The position numbers and the translations under genes were made by a program. Positions 35,701 to 48,700 of a stretch of DNA of 64,000 nt are shown one piece after another (the stretch's first letter is position 1; each line of letters opens with the position of its first letter). Below the pieces are notes generated by a model. It was given only the letters and a program-made list of their open reading frames with translations. It was not told the origin of the DNA and did not search any database. The DNA lies in NCBI RefSeq assembly GCF_029227915.1, contig NC_079881.1:17645501-17709500 (forward strand). The letters run 5' to 3'. Source of the stretch: Hydractinia symbiolongicarpus. Lineage: Eukaryota > Cnidaria > Hydrozoa > Anthoathecata > Hydractiniidae.

Positions 35701-38700
35701 TTCAACAAAAATTGACACAGTTAATAAAAAAAGTATGCTGAAAATGATGGTCACATCAAAATTTTGATTTTTTGTCAACTAATGCCGTTTAAGACCATAA
35801 ACGTTTCAATCGCAAGACTTTCAACCATGAATGATAGGCTGTATTTTTTGTTAGCAATTTCTTTTAAAATGTGAGTTTATTATGACACGTTTCGTTTTGT
35901 TTGCGTTTGTTGTAAGATATAATGTCACTGGTGTGCTTTATCTTCAGAGGTTCATGCACCAAACCCCTTCGAATGTTTGGCACAATAACACAAGGAATTA
36001 GCAGGTTTTCATCAAATATTTTGGTAGCGCGCGGAAATTCTTAGAGCCCCCAGGGCTTCTTGTTTCTGGTTTCGTATTGAAATAATTATGCGCAATTATG
36101 CCGGCACTTTTGAAGTTCGTTTCAAGATCGTATAGCAATTTATTTCGTTCAAAGTTTGTATCATTTCATTTTGTATGATAAAAAAGCATCGTTTAAGTTC
36201 GTATCATATATTAAAAAAGTTCGTATAATCTTCGTTTACATTTTTTATTTTAAACAAAGCACTTCATATGACATTCGTTTAACAAAACGAAGTACTTCGT
36301 AGCGTTCGTATAATTATACGAAAAAAACATACGAACATTTTGAGACGATCCCTAATAAAATATGTGTTTATAAACTTATTCTATTTATTCAGATTTCTCG
36401 CACAGTTTAAATTATTGTAACGTTGGGGGAGCGATTTATTACTTGGGTGTTATTTCTTATTGATAGGCCTGGATTTCAGATGAAATTTAACAGAACAAGA
36501 CATAATTTTTAATGTGTGTTCACAAGTTAGTAAAACTTCTGAGCCATGTAGGTTTAGGAAATAATTTACAGAGATCCAAGGACCTTAGACAAAAGACACA
36601 AGCCAGTATTAAATGCATAGTTCTATATCATTTCTTTTTTATTCTTAGATGAAAACAGTAAGTGTAGCATTAGTGCTGTGTTTGAACGTTGGTGTGGATC
36701 CACCTGATGTAATCAAAACAAATCCATGTGCGCGGATGGAATGTTGGATAGGTAAGAGTGTCAATAAATTTTGTAATCGGCTTTTTATTAACGGTTTACA
36801 TTGAACTTTATTGATATCAGACCTGGGTTTTTTGTAGCTTGTTCTTTGTAAGCTGCATGCCAATTACTTGCAAAAATTATATGAATCACACAGGGGCAGA
36901 TACAGGATTTTTTTCTCCTTAGGCGGATTTGCGAAGCACATGGGAATCACATGGGAGTCTTTGGGGGTGCTGTAAGCCCCCGAATTTGGGTCTGGGGCAA
37001 AGTTCCAGAAGCTTTAGCTTATTTACCTACTTCGGCACTCCAAAATGTAGCAGACAGGACCTTACAAGTCTATTTCTTACATGTTATTTGAAAAAAACAA
37101 TAAAAAAATTCTTAAATGAAAGCCAAATAATGTTTTCAGAAGAATTAAGGCTAAAATTAGCTAGCCAGCAAAACTTCTTCTTTCATCCACATCCAGAAAA
37201 TTTTTTTGCAAGTTCTGGGTGAATATAATATCTTTTGAGCCTATAAATATTTGGAAACTAGATTGAGTAAAAAAGTCTTATAATTCAGTGATGCAAAACA
37301 GTATATAGTACTAATAAAAACTTTTCATATTTAATCTATTCAAAACATTTAATAACATAAATATAACTTAATATTAATAACTTTAAGATACCTTTTAGCT
37401 GTTATGCGATAATTACTATAAATACTTGAAATTTTTAACAAAACAAAATCATTCAAGAACAGATATTGTTAACTACATTGTTACACTTTTTTGTGTCCAC
37501 CTGGATAGGGTTGTAATAAGTGCTAATTATGTCATAACATAATTGTTATAACAAATTGTTATATACGTTTCACCTTTACCAGCTACAAAAAGTAACCAAC
37601 TGACTAGCTATTCGATTTATTGTGATGTTAAAATATGTCTTAAATAAAAAAGAAACCCAACACAACATAAAGCTCTTTTGAATTTGACTCAAGGCTTTTT
37701 CAAATTTGTGGAAAGTGAAACAGTTTCATGTTCACACTTGCTAGCACAGCAATAGAAAGCAATTGTGTATCTTAAAGAGCAATAGAATTAATAGTAAACA
37801 GATGTACCTGAAAGCATAGGCATCAAGTTAATGCTATTATTTTTGTAAAGTCAAAGCCAGTTTTTCTGCCAAACTGCTTTTCTTCTGCAATCACAGGCAA
37901 CACAGAGAATAAATGTGTGAATCCACCCCTGTCACATGAAACCTAATTAGCCTAAGTCTTCATTGAATTAGTAAAATTGTATATAGCAAAAAGCAGACTT
38001 AATATTGTTAGACAGGCCTCAAATGATTTGTTTTTATTGTACACGATAAATCGGGTGTAAGATCTGAATCGGATACACCAACAAGAAAATGTGTGAAATC
38101 GGGTGCCATGATTGTGTACGTATAAACTTGTTCACGAAGACCTATTTTTATGTATTATATGCACAAAACATTTTTTCTATCGTTCTGGAGCATTGCAATT
38201 CTGTGAATTATCAACATCTCGAAGACCAAGTGATTTGTTATGTTGCAACAGAATAGAAATTTATTCTGTGTGGACATTGACCTTGTTGGTGCTGGGAACT
38301 AAGTTGTAGTACAGGGCCTAGGAAACTTGATATCAGAGTCAGTCAGAACAGTACTTGAATTGACGCGTTGCCTGAGAAAAATTAATATTTTTTTGCTTTA
38401 AAAATTGATATAGTACAAGTATAAGTAGTACTTTTTATTGTTATTTTTATCGAAGGATGTGATAATCACACAGTTTAAGTATGTGGGTTTGGTTCGAAAA
38501 AATAACATTTCAAGTGGGCTTATTTTTATTAACAAAGTTATTTTTGTGATTTTCAAATAATGATAATGAACCAATGTACTTGAAAAACCTTATTCTAATT
38601 ACTTCATACTCTGTCTCAGCGAGTGCAATTAGGGTAATAACAAAAGAAAAACAACAGCAGACTTTTTTGCTTGTTCTGTCAACTTAAATAACATATGATA

Positions 38701-41700
38701 ACAATCATACCATCTTGGTCTAATAAAAAGCGTTTTTCATTCCATTGTGTCGTAAAGATAACAGAGACCAAAGAACTTGACAAAGGATCAAGAAAGCATG
38801 TAGGTATCGGAAACGTTAGTCAAACTTTATGTGCTTGGGTGGAATGACAATCGCAAACAGAACCTCAAAACAATATCAAATACTTTCAACTAACTTTAAA
38901 CAAGAAGAATTTTTTTTTTCTTTCTACGAACTGAGTATTCTACATCACTAAAACTGCTCTCTTCGTCAATACTCAGATCATCACGAGTTGGCTTCTTGGT
39001 GAAGAGCATGTTGTAATGAACATCCACATCATCTTTCCTTGTCTGGTTGTAATCTTCATCCCCATTTTTTTTGTTCGTAGTATTTAACAATGCTATCCGC
39101 TATGATACGACTGTCACAATTATTCAAGATCTTTCGCAAAAGAGCTAGATTTGTTCGTATAACCATGATGGTGTTCAAGTCTTTCTTGGTCCTCCTCTGG
39201 GCTTTGCCCCAGGAACTATAAAGTCTCCACACTTTCTTACCCAATTATCCCCTCCATTCTTTCCAAATGCCCCAGCCAATTCAATCTTCTTATCATGATA
39301 ACATCTTTAATTCTACGGATACTTCGCCTGCTTCTTAGCTCATCTGAACTTTTTCTGTCTCTCAAACTGGCGTTACACACCCACCTAACCATTCTCATAT
39401 CATTCCTTTCTAAACGGTCAAGATCTTCCTGCTTCACTGCCCATACAACATAACACTTCTTACACAGGCCTCATACAACCTACCTTTTACCTCAATTGAC
39501 AAGACTCTGCTAGTCAACAAAGGAAGTAACTCTCTGAACTTTTTCCAAGCAGAACATATCCTGCAAGTAACACTTTTTCCAACACCCCCTTCACTGCCCA
39601 ACATTTCACATAAGTAACAGAAGTTCTCAGCTATCTCTAACGAGCCACTGTTGTACGTCATTAAAGCTGGAAATATTTCATTCTTTATAATCTCACTTTT
39701 GCAACGCTTGCATACAAACTGAATGTCAGGTCTTAACCTTCCACCAATACTTTTCTTCCACTTCTCAAACTTTTCAACTAATTCTTCCATCGACTCTGCT
39801 ATGAGAACCAAATCATCTGCATACAATAACTCATATGGACAACCTGTTCTGAACTCCATCGACAGTGCGTCTAAGACTAGAACAAACAACAAAGGACTAA
39901 GTACAGAACCCTGATGTACACCAACATTTACACTAAATTCATCATTAAGTGAATCGTTAATCCTGACACGACTTCTAGCATTGCTGTACATAGACTGTAC
40001 CATCATAACTAGCCACTCATCCACACCTAATTTTCTCATAGCCCACCAAATAACTTTATGTGGCACTCTATTAAAAGCTTTCTCTAAATCTACAAAGGCA
40101 AAATAGAAATTCTTTCTTTTTCCTAAATACTTTTCCTGAAGCAGTCTGAGTAAAAATGTTACATCTGTAGTGCCACGTCCTGGAACAAAATTAAATTGCA
40201 TCTTATCTATATCAATTCTTTCTCTAAGTAACTTATCAATCACTCTTTCAATAACTTCATTACTTGATCAACCAACTTCAAATCTCTATAGTTACCTCTT
40301 TCTAATGCATCACCTTTGCCCTTGAAACAATTCATTATTACGCTCGACTGCCACTCACTTGGAATAGCACCATCCTTTATAATCTGATTAGCAATTTTTG
40401 TAATAAGCTCAACTCCAATATATCCAGATGCTTTTACCATCTCTGCAACCTGATACTCCTGCAGCCTTGCCAATCTTCAATTTCCTAATAGCCTCCACTA
40501 CCCATGCTGTATTAGCTGGCCCTTCTACAACATCTTGATTAGTCTTCTTCATTTGCTTTGCTATCTTGAATACCTCATTGCGCTGGTCTTCCCTTCTTAA
40601 CACATTTGCAAATCTGCTTCTCTCTGCTTCTGATTTTGCCTTATACACTGCTGTACGAGCGCGACACTTAGCTTCTAAGTAAATATTTTCACTACCACCT
40701 GACTTCCACTCTTTCCAAAGTTTCCTCTTTTCCTTTATACACTGGTCAACCTCATTATTCCACCACCAGATTTGTCTATGTCTAGCTGGTCCTTTCGTCA
40801 ACCCACAGGTATCATCAGAAGCTTCTAGAAAACAATTCTTCAAAGTAGTCCAAGTACTCTCAACATTGTCACTGTCACATTGACCATTGTGTGCTAACTG
40901 CTTAACTTTTGCTCTAAATCGTCTTGCTACAAAATCTTCCTTCAGCTTCCAGACTTTACGACGGGGCCTGTACTTTCCCTTGGCTTCTTTAACACTCTTC
41001 AGATAATATTACAAACCAGCAACCTATGCTGGAAAACATTCCCCCAATATAACTTTCACGTCCTTCACCACTTTCTTGTCTGACCTTCTAACCAGGAAGT
41101 TATCTATCTGTGTCTTACAGCCACCTGACTGATATGTTCTGTCTCTTACTGAATGGTGTGTTGCAAACCACCATGTCCGTTGCTATTCCAAACTCAAGCA
41201 ATCTATCCCTTTCCTTATTTCTGCTCCCAAATCCATAGCCTCCATGCACACCTCTATAACCTTCAGATGACTTCCCAACATGACCATTAAAGTCGCCGCC
41301 CACCATGACAAGTTCAGTGTCTCCAAACTTTGATGTGACTGCTATTAACTCATCACAAATCTTATCTTTATCTTCCTCACTGAGTCCACACTGTGGAGCA
41401 TAAACTGACAGAAAAGTGACAATCCTTTTACCTATCAAAAAATATTTCACTATAATACTCTATTTTCAAAAATATTTATTCAAGTTTGACGTGATCAATT
41501 CAATTTTGAAAATCTACATCATGTGAGTAAAAAGTATTATTCAGCAATCTAGTCAACATGTGAAAAATAATGTTTTTGCTAAGTTTCAATGTTTAATCAA
41601 TTTAAAATTGTTAAAAGGTTATGACATGCAAGAAAAAGGTTAAAAAAAGAATTTTTCTCTATAAGTGAAAATTTCAGACATACAAATTTAATGATTCTTA

Positions 41701-44700
41701 CAAATTTAACGTGCACGACTTTTCCAGCCCCATCTTTGATGACGCGTATACAATTGGTGCCCAAAGCCGATCGTGCACTTAATTTTTTCAGGTCTGTTAG
41801 AATACTGTTCAGACCTTAAGAAAATAACATCAGAGCAATAATTCGCTCAGCCAAGGTTACAATAATTTAAACTGGCCGATCAATCTGAATAAATAGAATA
41901 AGATTATAAACGCATATTTTATCACAAAGTATATTTTATTTATTTTATTTTATCTTTTTTATATATTTTGGTCTTTTTTACTGTTAATAATAAGAAAGAG
42001 AAAATTGATCTCTGTGTGAGATGAATTGATATTACTCAGCAAGAAAAACTTTTTTTGGAATTGGGGGAGGAATTAATGGCTCAGCTAGTTTCTCATTTCT
42101 CAGAATTAGGCGAGCCTTTGCATGAGCAAGAGCAATTGCTCTCCCCTTATTGATAGGTATGATTGTTGATTGACACATTTTGTTTTTTCAAGGTCACTAC
42201 CACATAAAAATTACTAGCAAATTGAAATGTTTTCTTTTAAGCTATTTTTTTAATACATGTAGATCCTCTATCACTTAATCCACAGAAGGCTTTAGATCAA
42301 ATTGGAAATAATCTCCAGCAACAATATGAAAGGTGGCAACCCAGGGTATATTTTTAGTTTTTTAACAATGATGTACAGTTAGGATAACTCTCAAAGAAAT
42401 CCCTTGTTTCTCGTAAGCTGCTATTTTCATGATCCATGATTTTCTTTTTAGGCTCGATACAGACACAGTCTTGATCCTACTGTGGATGATGTAAAAAAGC
42501 TTTGCACATCTTTGCGGAGAAATGCAAAGGTTTGTTTTTTCTCACCTTATTCTACCTTTCAAGGGACAAATCTTTATAGATTTCATCCTCCTTGTACGAC
42601 TATTTGTGTTGTTTAGGAAGAGCGAGTTTTATTTCATTACAATGGTCACGGTGTACCTAGACCAACTTTAAATGGTGAAATTTGGGTCTTTAACAAGGTA
42701 CGTTATAATATTACAATACAAAATTTTTTTGCCAGTCTCCAAATAAATATTAGCTGTTGTCAAAAGTATAGAAATAATACATATACCAAGAATAACATTT
42801 TATCAGAATTAATAGTAACAAAAATATTTATATTGCATGTTTTAGCAGATAGCTATTTTTAAAATTTTGTTTAATGGTTGTATACTAACAAATATTTTGG
42901 AACGATTTTCTTGGGTCTTATTGTTTATGAAGCTTCAGTATTAATGTTCATGCTAATTGTTCGGGGAAAAGGCAGGAAATTTTTATTTGGATAACTGCTA
43001 TTAACCCTGTTTAGTTACTATAAAGTTAAAAGCTATATCATGCTTAACAAACCTGTTGTTAAGACTATCTAACCGAATGATACAGATTATTTTTTTATTT
43101 TATTAACCTTATTTTATTAACTGGCTTAATTTTTTTAGATTTTTAGCAATTTTTATGTTAAATAAATTTTAATTCGCTCTCAAGAACTTTAAACAGAATG
43201 TGAAAAGTTTCTCCAGAATAATTGAGTTTTCAGCAGGTAGTGGAATTTTGACAAATTTTAAGTTTCTAATGACGTCACAGCAGTTTATGGCTACCATTTT
43301 GTTCCTTTCATGATGTTCTATAAGTGTGCCAAGTTTGATTTAATTTGGACAAGCCTATAAAAAATTAACCCCTCCCCCTGAAACTCTTACACAAAAATAA
43401 GCAAAGTTCTTTTGTAAAATTTATATTCATGATTGAAGCCTTTAAGGGTTTTGTCTTTTTTGCAGTAAAAATTACTTTACAATTATTGTGACTGTTGATT
43501 TAACAAAATGATAATTAAGTAGTATTGCTAAATAAAAAAAAAATGAGGGTAGTTAATTTGGTTGAGTACCGTTTCAATTTGAGAATTGAGGTGTAATGTA
43601 AAGCATTGTTAATGTTTATTTAGCAATACACTCAATATATTCCTTTGTCGATATATGACTTGCAAACGTGGATGGGAAGCCCTTCAATATATGTTTATGA
43701 CTGTTCCAATGCAGGTTTGTTTTAAAAGGACTTTCTTTTTTGTCATTAAGAAGTAATTACAAATCCTTTATAGTTTAGTTAGTGTTAAGACAACTTTTTT
43801 ATTCTGTATTTTTATTATGTAATTATTTATTTCAGGGTTAATATTAGATTGTTTTAAACAGTTCTCACAGCAGAGGGAACAGGATTATGAGGTATGTGTT
43901 TTGACTCCGGGCTCTTGGCTAGTATATATGTGTTTATATAGATGTATTTCAATAAATAAATTATAACACGCTAACAACACTATATAGAGAACTTTCTGTT
44001 CTACTCCTGTGCTCTCCGCAAATTTTTGAAAAATAACGAATAATTTCTACATGAACTCTTATATATATATTTTTAGAGAGCATTAGCTCAAGGTTCACCA
44101 ATGCCTGCCATTCCACCTGTACGTAACTGCATCCAACTAGCGGCTTGTGGTGCTAATGAATTACTGCCGATGTTGCCGGATTTGCCTGCAGACTTGTTCA
44201 CAGCATGTTTGACGACACCGATGAAAGTAGCTCTGAGATGGTAAGTGTGGTATATTTTTGGTAACAACCATCTACTTTTATTCCTTGAGCTTTTAAAGCA
44301 AATCATAAATTAAGATAGTACTTTTTGAATTAGTGAGATTACTGTAAGAAAATTATGATTTTAATTTTAATTTTTGATGTTTGAATTTTTCTTCGTTTAG
44401 GTTTGTTAGTCAACGCCATGGTAATCTTGTGCCTGGTATTTCATTAGATCTTATTGAAAAGTAAGCTTTTTCCTTTTTTCTTTAATTCAAAGGTCATTAC
44501 ACATTTATTATTTTTCTGGTTGAAAGACTGCAAAAGGCTTAAGGACATAACTGCACATTATATAAAATGGTAGGCATAAGAGGTTATCACAAAAAAATGG
44601 CAAATTTTAACATTATAATCTGTATAAAACGGCTTAAATGCTGAATCATAGTAAATGGTAAATTTTCACTTTTAAATAAAATAATTTTTTTAAGAACAGC

Positions 44701-45723
44701 GTGCAGAAGAACTTTATTATCATTAAGAAGTTAAATGACAAATTTTTGCCTAACTTGAATGCCTAATCTGCACATGAACTTTTCACAGTTCTTAAACTGC
44801 CTTATTGAAAAAGTATAATACAAAATACAAAATTCAAAAATATCAAAGAGCCGCGCTTGAATATGCACCTTTTTTCCCTAAAGTATATTATGCACTATGT
44901 ACACAAATATTATCCTGAGAAAAAACTTCCATGGTTTAAACTTGTTCTCGATTCACTTATTTGTTGTGATCTTTTTGAAGTTTGCTTAAAATTAAGATTA
45001 AAAGCTAAATGTAATTCTTTTGGTTGCTATAAAAGTTGCTGTATTTTACCACCTTTTTTTTAGAATTCCAGGCCAATTAAATGATAGAAGAACTCCTCTT
45101 GGAGAATTAAATTGGATTTTTACTGCTGTAACTGACACAATAGCATGGAACACATTACCCAGAGGTATGCAACATTTTAATCATGCCAAAATTTTTAAAA
45201 ATAAAAACGTTCTCTAAAAAGGCTATTCTATTAGGCGATTTCGGATTGCTTAGATTACTGATGATTGAAGATGTGGGCACGTGTATTTTTCATTGTCAAT
45301 GTAAAATATTCTGACTGGCTCATTGAAATCAACAAGAATCAAGCTTCTGTAGTAAACTCTGGCGATATTGATGTCAGTGATTTTTAACAATTTTTATTTT
45401 CTGCTAAACTTTGGCCAACATGATTTTGATTTTGTGGGTTGCACGATGGAGATTTCATGATTTTAAACATGCCCTAAATCATTTGTTTTGATTTTAAGGT
45501 ATGCTCTAAGATATGTATGCAAACTTTTTGACCTACAAAAAATAGAAAACATTAAAACAATAGGTTTTTTTTATTTAGACTTGTTTCAAAAGTTGTTTCG
45601 ACAAGATTTGCTGGTTGCTAGTTTATTTCGAAATATTTTGCTTGCTGAAAGAGTTATGCGTTCGTACAACTGCACACCTGTGACTTGCCCTAAGTTGCCA
45701 TCAACCTATCATAATCCAATGTG
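29750..45723 (+). CDS. RPTOR: RPTOR exons 1-11: raptor N-terminal conserved, caspase-like domain
   Basis: Exons: 29750-29908, 36649-36751, 42263-42345, 42452-42529, 42617-42697, 43624-43714, 43836-43891, 44077-44240, 44401-44460, 45064-45164 and 45579-45723, residues 1 to about 373. Exon 2 carries [16 protein letters not shown]. Exon 5 carries [12 protein letters not shown] and exon 6 VYDCSNAG, the histidine and cysteine positions of the caspase-like fold, both kept here; raptor is not known to act as a protease. Exon 8 holds the conserved NCIQLAAC and [14 protein letters not shown]. Exon 11 holds [14 protein letters not shown]. The first two introns contain nearly all the mobile DNA of this gene. 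Confidence 0.96.
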
Positions 45724-48700
45724 GTATGTGTCCAGTCCTGAGTTTTTTGTTGTTGTTTAATATTCACTACTAAAATTTAGTAGTGAATGCTAGTCAAAAT
45801 TTTTTATTAATTTTTATATGTATTTTTATTGCAGGTATAAAAACCTATAGATACACCTTAATAGTTCAAGTTGTTTGTTTATTTTCTTTATTAAAAAAGC
45901 ATAGTGTGATTTTATAAGGCTTTTAATAATATTTCTTTTTTCCTGAAGAAATAATTAATCTTACCTCATGAAAAGTATTTTATTGGCAGTAGCCTTGAAG
46001 GAGTTGTCAATAGTCTATTAAAAATTTTCACACAAAAAAATAATTTTACAGCTTACTTTCTTTTTTAATTCTCATCAGAGCTTTATAACCAAGAAAATAT
46101 GTATTTGAACAATGTTTAACTGAACATGTTAACTCATGTAATTTTTCCTTTTTTAATAGGCATCATTTCTACATCATAATTAAGTTGTTATAACATTTTG
46201 AATTTTTTAGGCAGGCATGGGATTTAGCTGTTGATCAATGTCTTTCACAACTTCCCGTCATTATCAAAGATGAATCGAAATACAAAAACAGTTCTTTCTT
46301 CTCAGAGCAACTAACTTCATTTCAAGTTTGGTTAGCGATGGGTACTGCTGAACGAAATCCGCCAGAGCAACTTCCAATTGTATTGCAGGTAGCAGATCAA
46401 CTTGTCTAGCTGCTTAAACTGTTATCTTTACATAGTTATGTCCTGTGCTCTTATTATTTTCTAGGTGTTGTTAAGTCAAGTACACAGACTACGAGCTTTA
46501 GATTTGCTTGGCAGATTTTTAGATCTGGGACCATGGGCTGTCAATTTAGTAAATATCTTACTGTTTATTATTGCGCCAAGACAGCAGTCATATAAGATAC
46601 TAATGATACGATTTTTATTACACCTTCTAGGCTTTATCTGTTGGAATATTTCCATATGTTCTAAGATTACTACAAAGTACGGCAAGAGAACTACGTCCTC
46701 TTATGGTTTTTATCTGGGCTAAAATATTAGCCGTCGACAGTGTAAGTTTTTCTAATGTTGGACTGCGTAATAGTTATAGTGCTGCCCTGATACGTTGCGG
46801 TGAAGAACAAGACTGCTATATGTTTTCTGTTGTTTTTGTAGAGCTGTCAAACTGATCTTGTGAAAGATAATGGTCATAAATACTTTTTGTCAGTCTTGGC
46901 TGATCCTTATATGCCTGTAAGTATTTTAAAAATAAAACTTATAATTTATAACTTCTGGAAACTTTATATTTTTCTGGCCATTATATTGATTTTAATTTTT
47001 GCATAATGTTTTTTAGGCTGAGCATCGAACAACTGGTAGTTTTGTGCTTGCTCGAATTATTCATGATTATCCTGCTGGAAAGGTTTTTATTCTTCTTTAT
47101 GGATCATTAAAGTTGTGATAAAATAGCAATTCTAGCTTTATGCTCGTCAGAATTCTAGATTTTTGTCTGTCAGAAAAGTTTGAAGTATTGTTTCGATCTT
47201 TTTATTTCACTATGCGTTTGTAAATTTAAACTGCTTCTATTCTCTGTTATATCAACAAAAATACTTATTCAGAACAAACAATCTCTGTTTTAGGAAGCAT
47301 GTTTAAAAGGGAACATGATCTCCATCTGTCTGGAACAGTTAGCGGATCCACATCCACTTTTAAGACAATGGCTAGCTCTCTGTCTTGGTTTGATTTGGAC
47401 AAACTGTGATTCTGCACGATGGTGTGGTATCCGTGACAGTGCTCCTGATAAATTATCTAAATTATTGACTGACCCTCTACCTGAGGCATGTTTTTACTTT
47501 CTGTTGAAGTTAGGATCTAATAAAATGAACAGCCAGCTTTTTAAGATCACGTTTTTTAGAACATTAACTGTTCTGTTATCTTCTTACTATTGTCAAATGT
47601 TTTTTGATTCTTTGCATTAAAATTTAGATCGTAGCTTCAGCCAAAATTTTTCTCTTATGTCCAAAAACATAAGAAAAGAAGGCTTCTATTTTGAACTTCA
47701 GAGTTTCTCCAAAGACTATAAACAAAATTTTAATTTTTATCAGGTTCGTGCAGCTGCTGTATTTGCATTAGGCAAATTAATTGCAAACACTGGGGACCGA
47801 TCAGACCATGCGAATATGATTGACCACGGTGTTGCCACCACATTAGCTTCCACTGTGGGAAATGATGGTAGTCCACTTGTTAGGAAGGTAGCAATGCTGT
47901 TTTGTCATCAAGGTTGTTTAATTAAACTGCCCTACAGGTCTTAACCACAAATCGTAAAATAGTTAACTTTCTCATTTCAAAAAACTATTGCTATTTTGTC
48001 TACTTTATTTAATCCGATTTGCTATGTCAACACATTTTAGATCTAACACAGTCTAGATCAGATTGGAAGAGGGTCATTAATATACCCCGTCCAACCCATG
48101 CTAGCATGGAAAACGGACGTTAAGCCGAAAATGATGATAATGATGATGCTATGTCAACACATTACGATTATTTGGCTGAAATTCAGAATCGTTAAGTTTA
48201 AAACATACTCATTTTAGCTCTGTTTGATTTGTATTTAAGCGTGATAGAATTAACATAATTGTTCTGAGACACAGTAAATCACAACCTGGGAAAAACTTCT
48301 AAGGTTTCAATCAGCAGTTTTTTAAAGGTTTTCAAAAAACAACGAGAATAGCAAACCTTGTAAGTGATTGCATTTGTTTTTAAAAATTCTAGAAAAAATA
48401 ATGAATGGCAAATTTAGGTCGTTTATAACATTAGAAACACTAGGTAAATTTGACATGTAAAAAGCTCTTTCGAAACCCTCAATTCTGCTTCAGTAACACA
48501 ATTACTTTTTTATTATTATTTATTATTTTTTAAGCTGTACAACACTCAACTACAATAACTTTCTAGTTAGAAAAGTCCAATGTTGTTAAACCATGCGATG
48601 CTGGTGTGGAGGGGAAAAATTATACCCTGACAGTCCAAGTTGACCACCTGTAGCTACCAGACTAATGACGTAACAGATATATTTTGTATGAAATTAAACC

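Larger units (their letters stand above)
34261..36352. mobile_element. 2.1-kb PIF/Harbinger-like element with TAA duplication, internal satellites
   Basis: The ends GGGACTGTCTCAA and the complement GGGATCGTCTCAA are flanked by TAA (34258-34260 and 36353-36355). MITE copy B shows the unfilled site, TTTGTGATAAAATATG, against TTTGTAA-element-TAATAAAATATG here, which fixes both borders. Both subterminal regions are crowded with TTCGTAT motifs in opposite orientations. The interior has a 53-bp minisatellite, a nested inverted pair and a 128-bp tandem repeat but no transposase, so the element would need enzyme from elsewhere. Confidence 0.85.
34052..36470. mobile_element. MITE copy A (AGGCCTATCAATAAG ends), interrupted by a PIF-like element
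   Basis: AGGCCTATCAATAAG at 34052 is repeated in inverse at 36456-36470. Removing the element at 34261-36352 leaves about 330 bp that matches, by eye, copy B at 41790-42158 along its length, including GAGAGCAATTGCTC, AGCTGAGCCATTAATT and ACAATAATTTAAACTG. It lies in RPTOR intron 1. Confidence 0.85.

Noticed and set aside
38896-39090. Minus-strand acidic frame ([17 protein letters not shown]) next to the LINE 3' end
   Set aside because: No splice context or domain was seen. It may be LINE tail or chance; not called.
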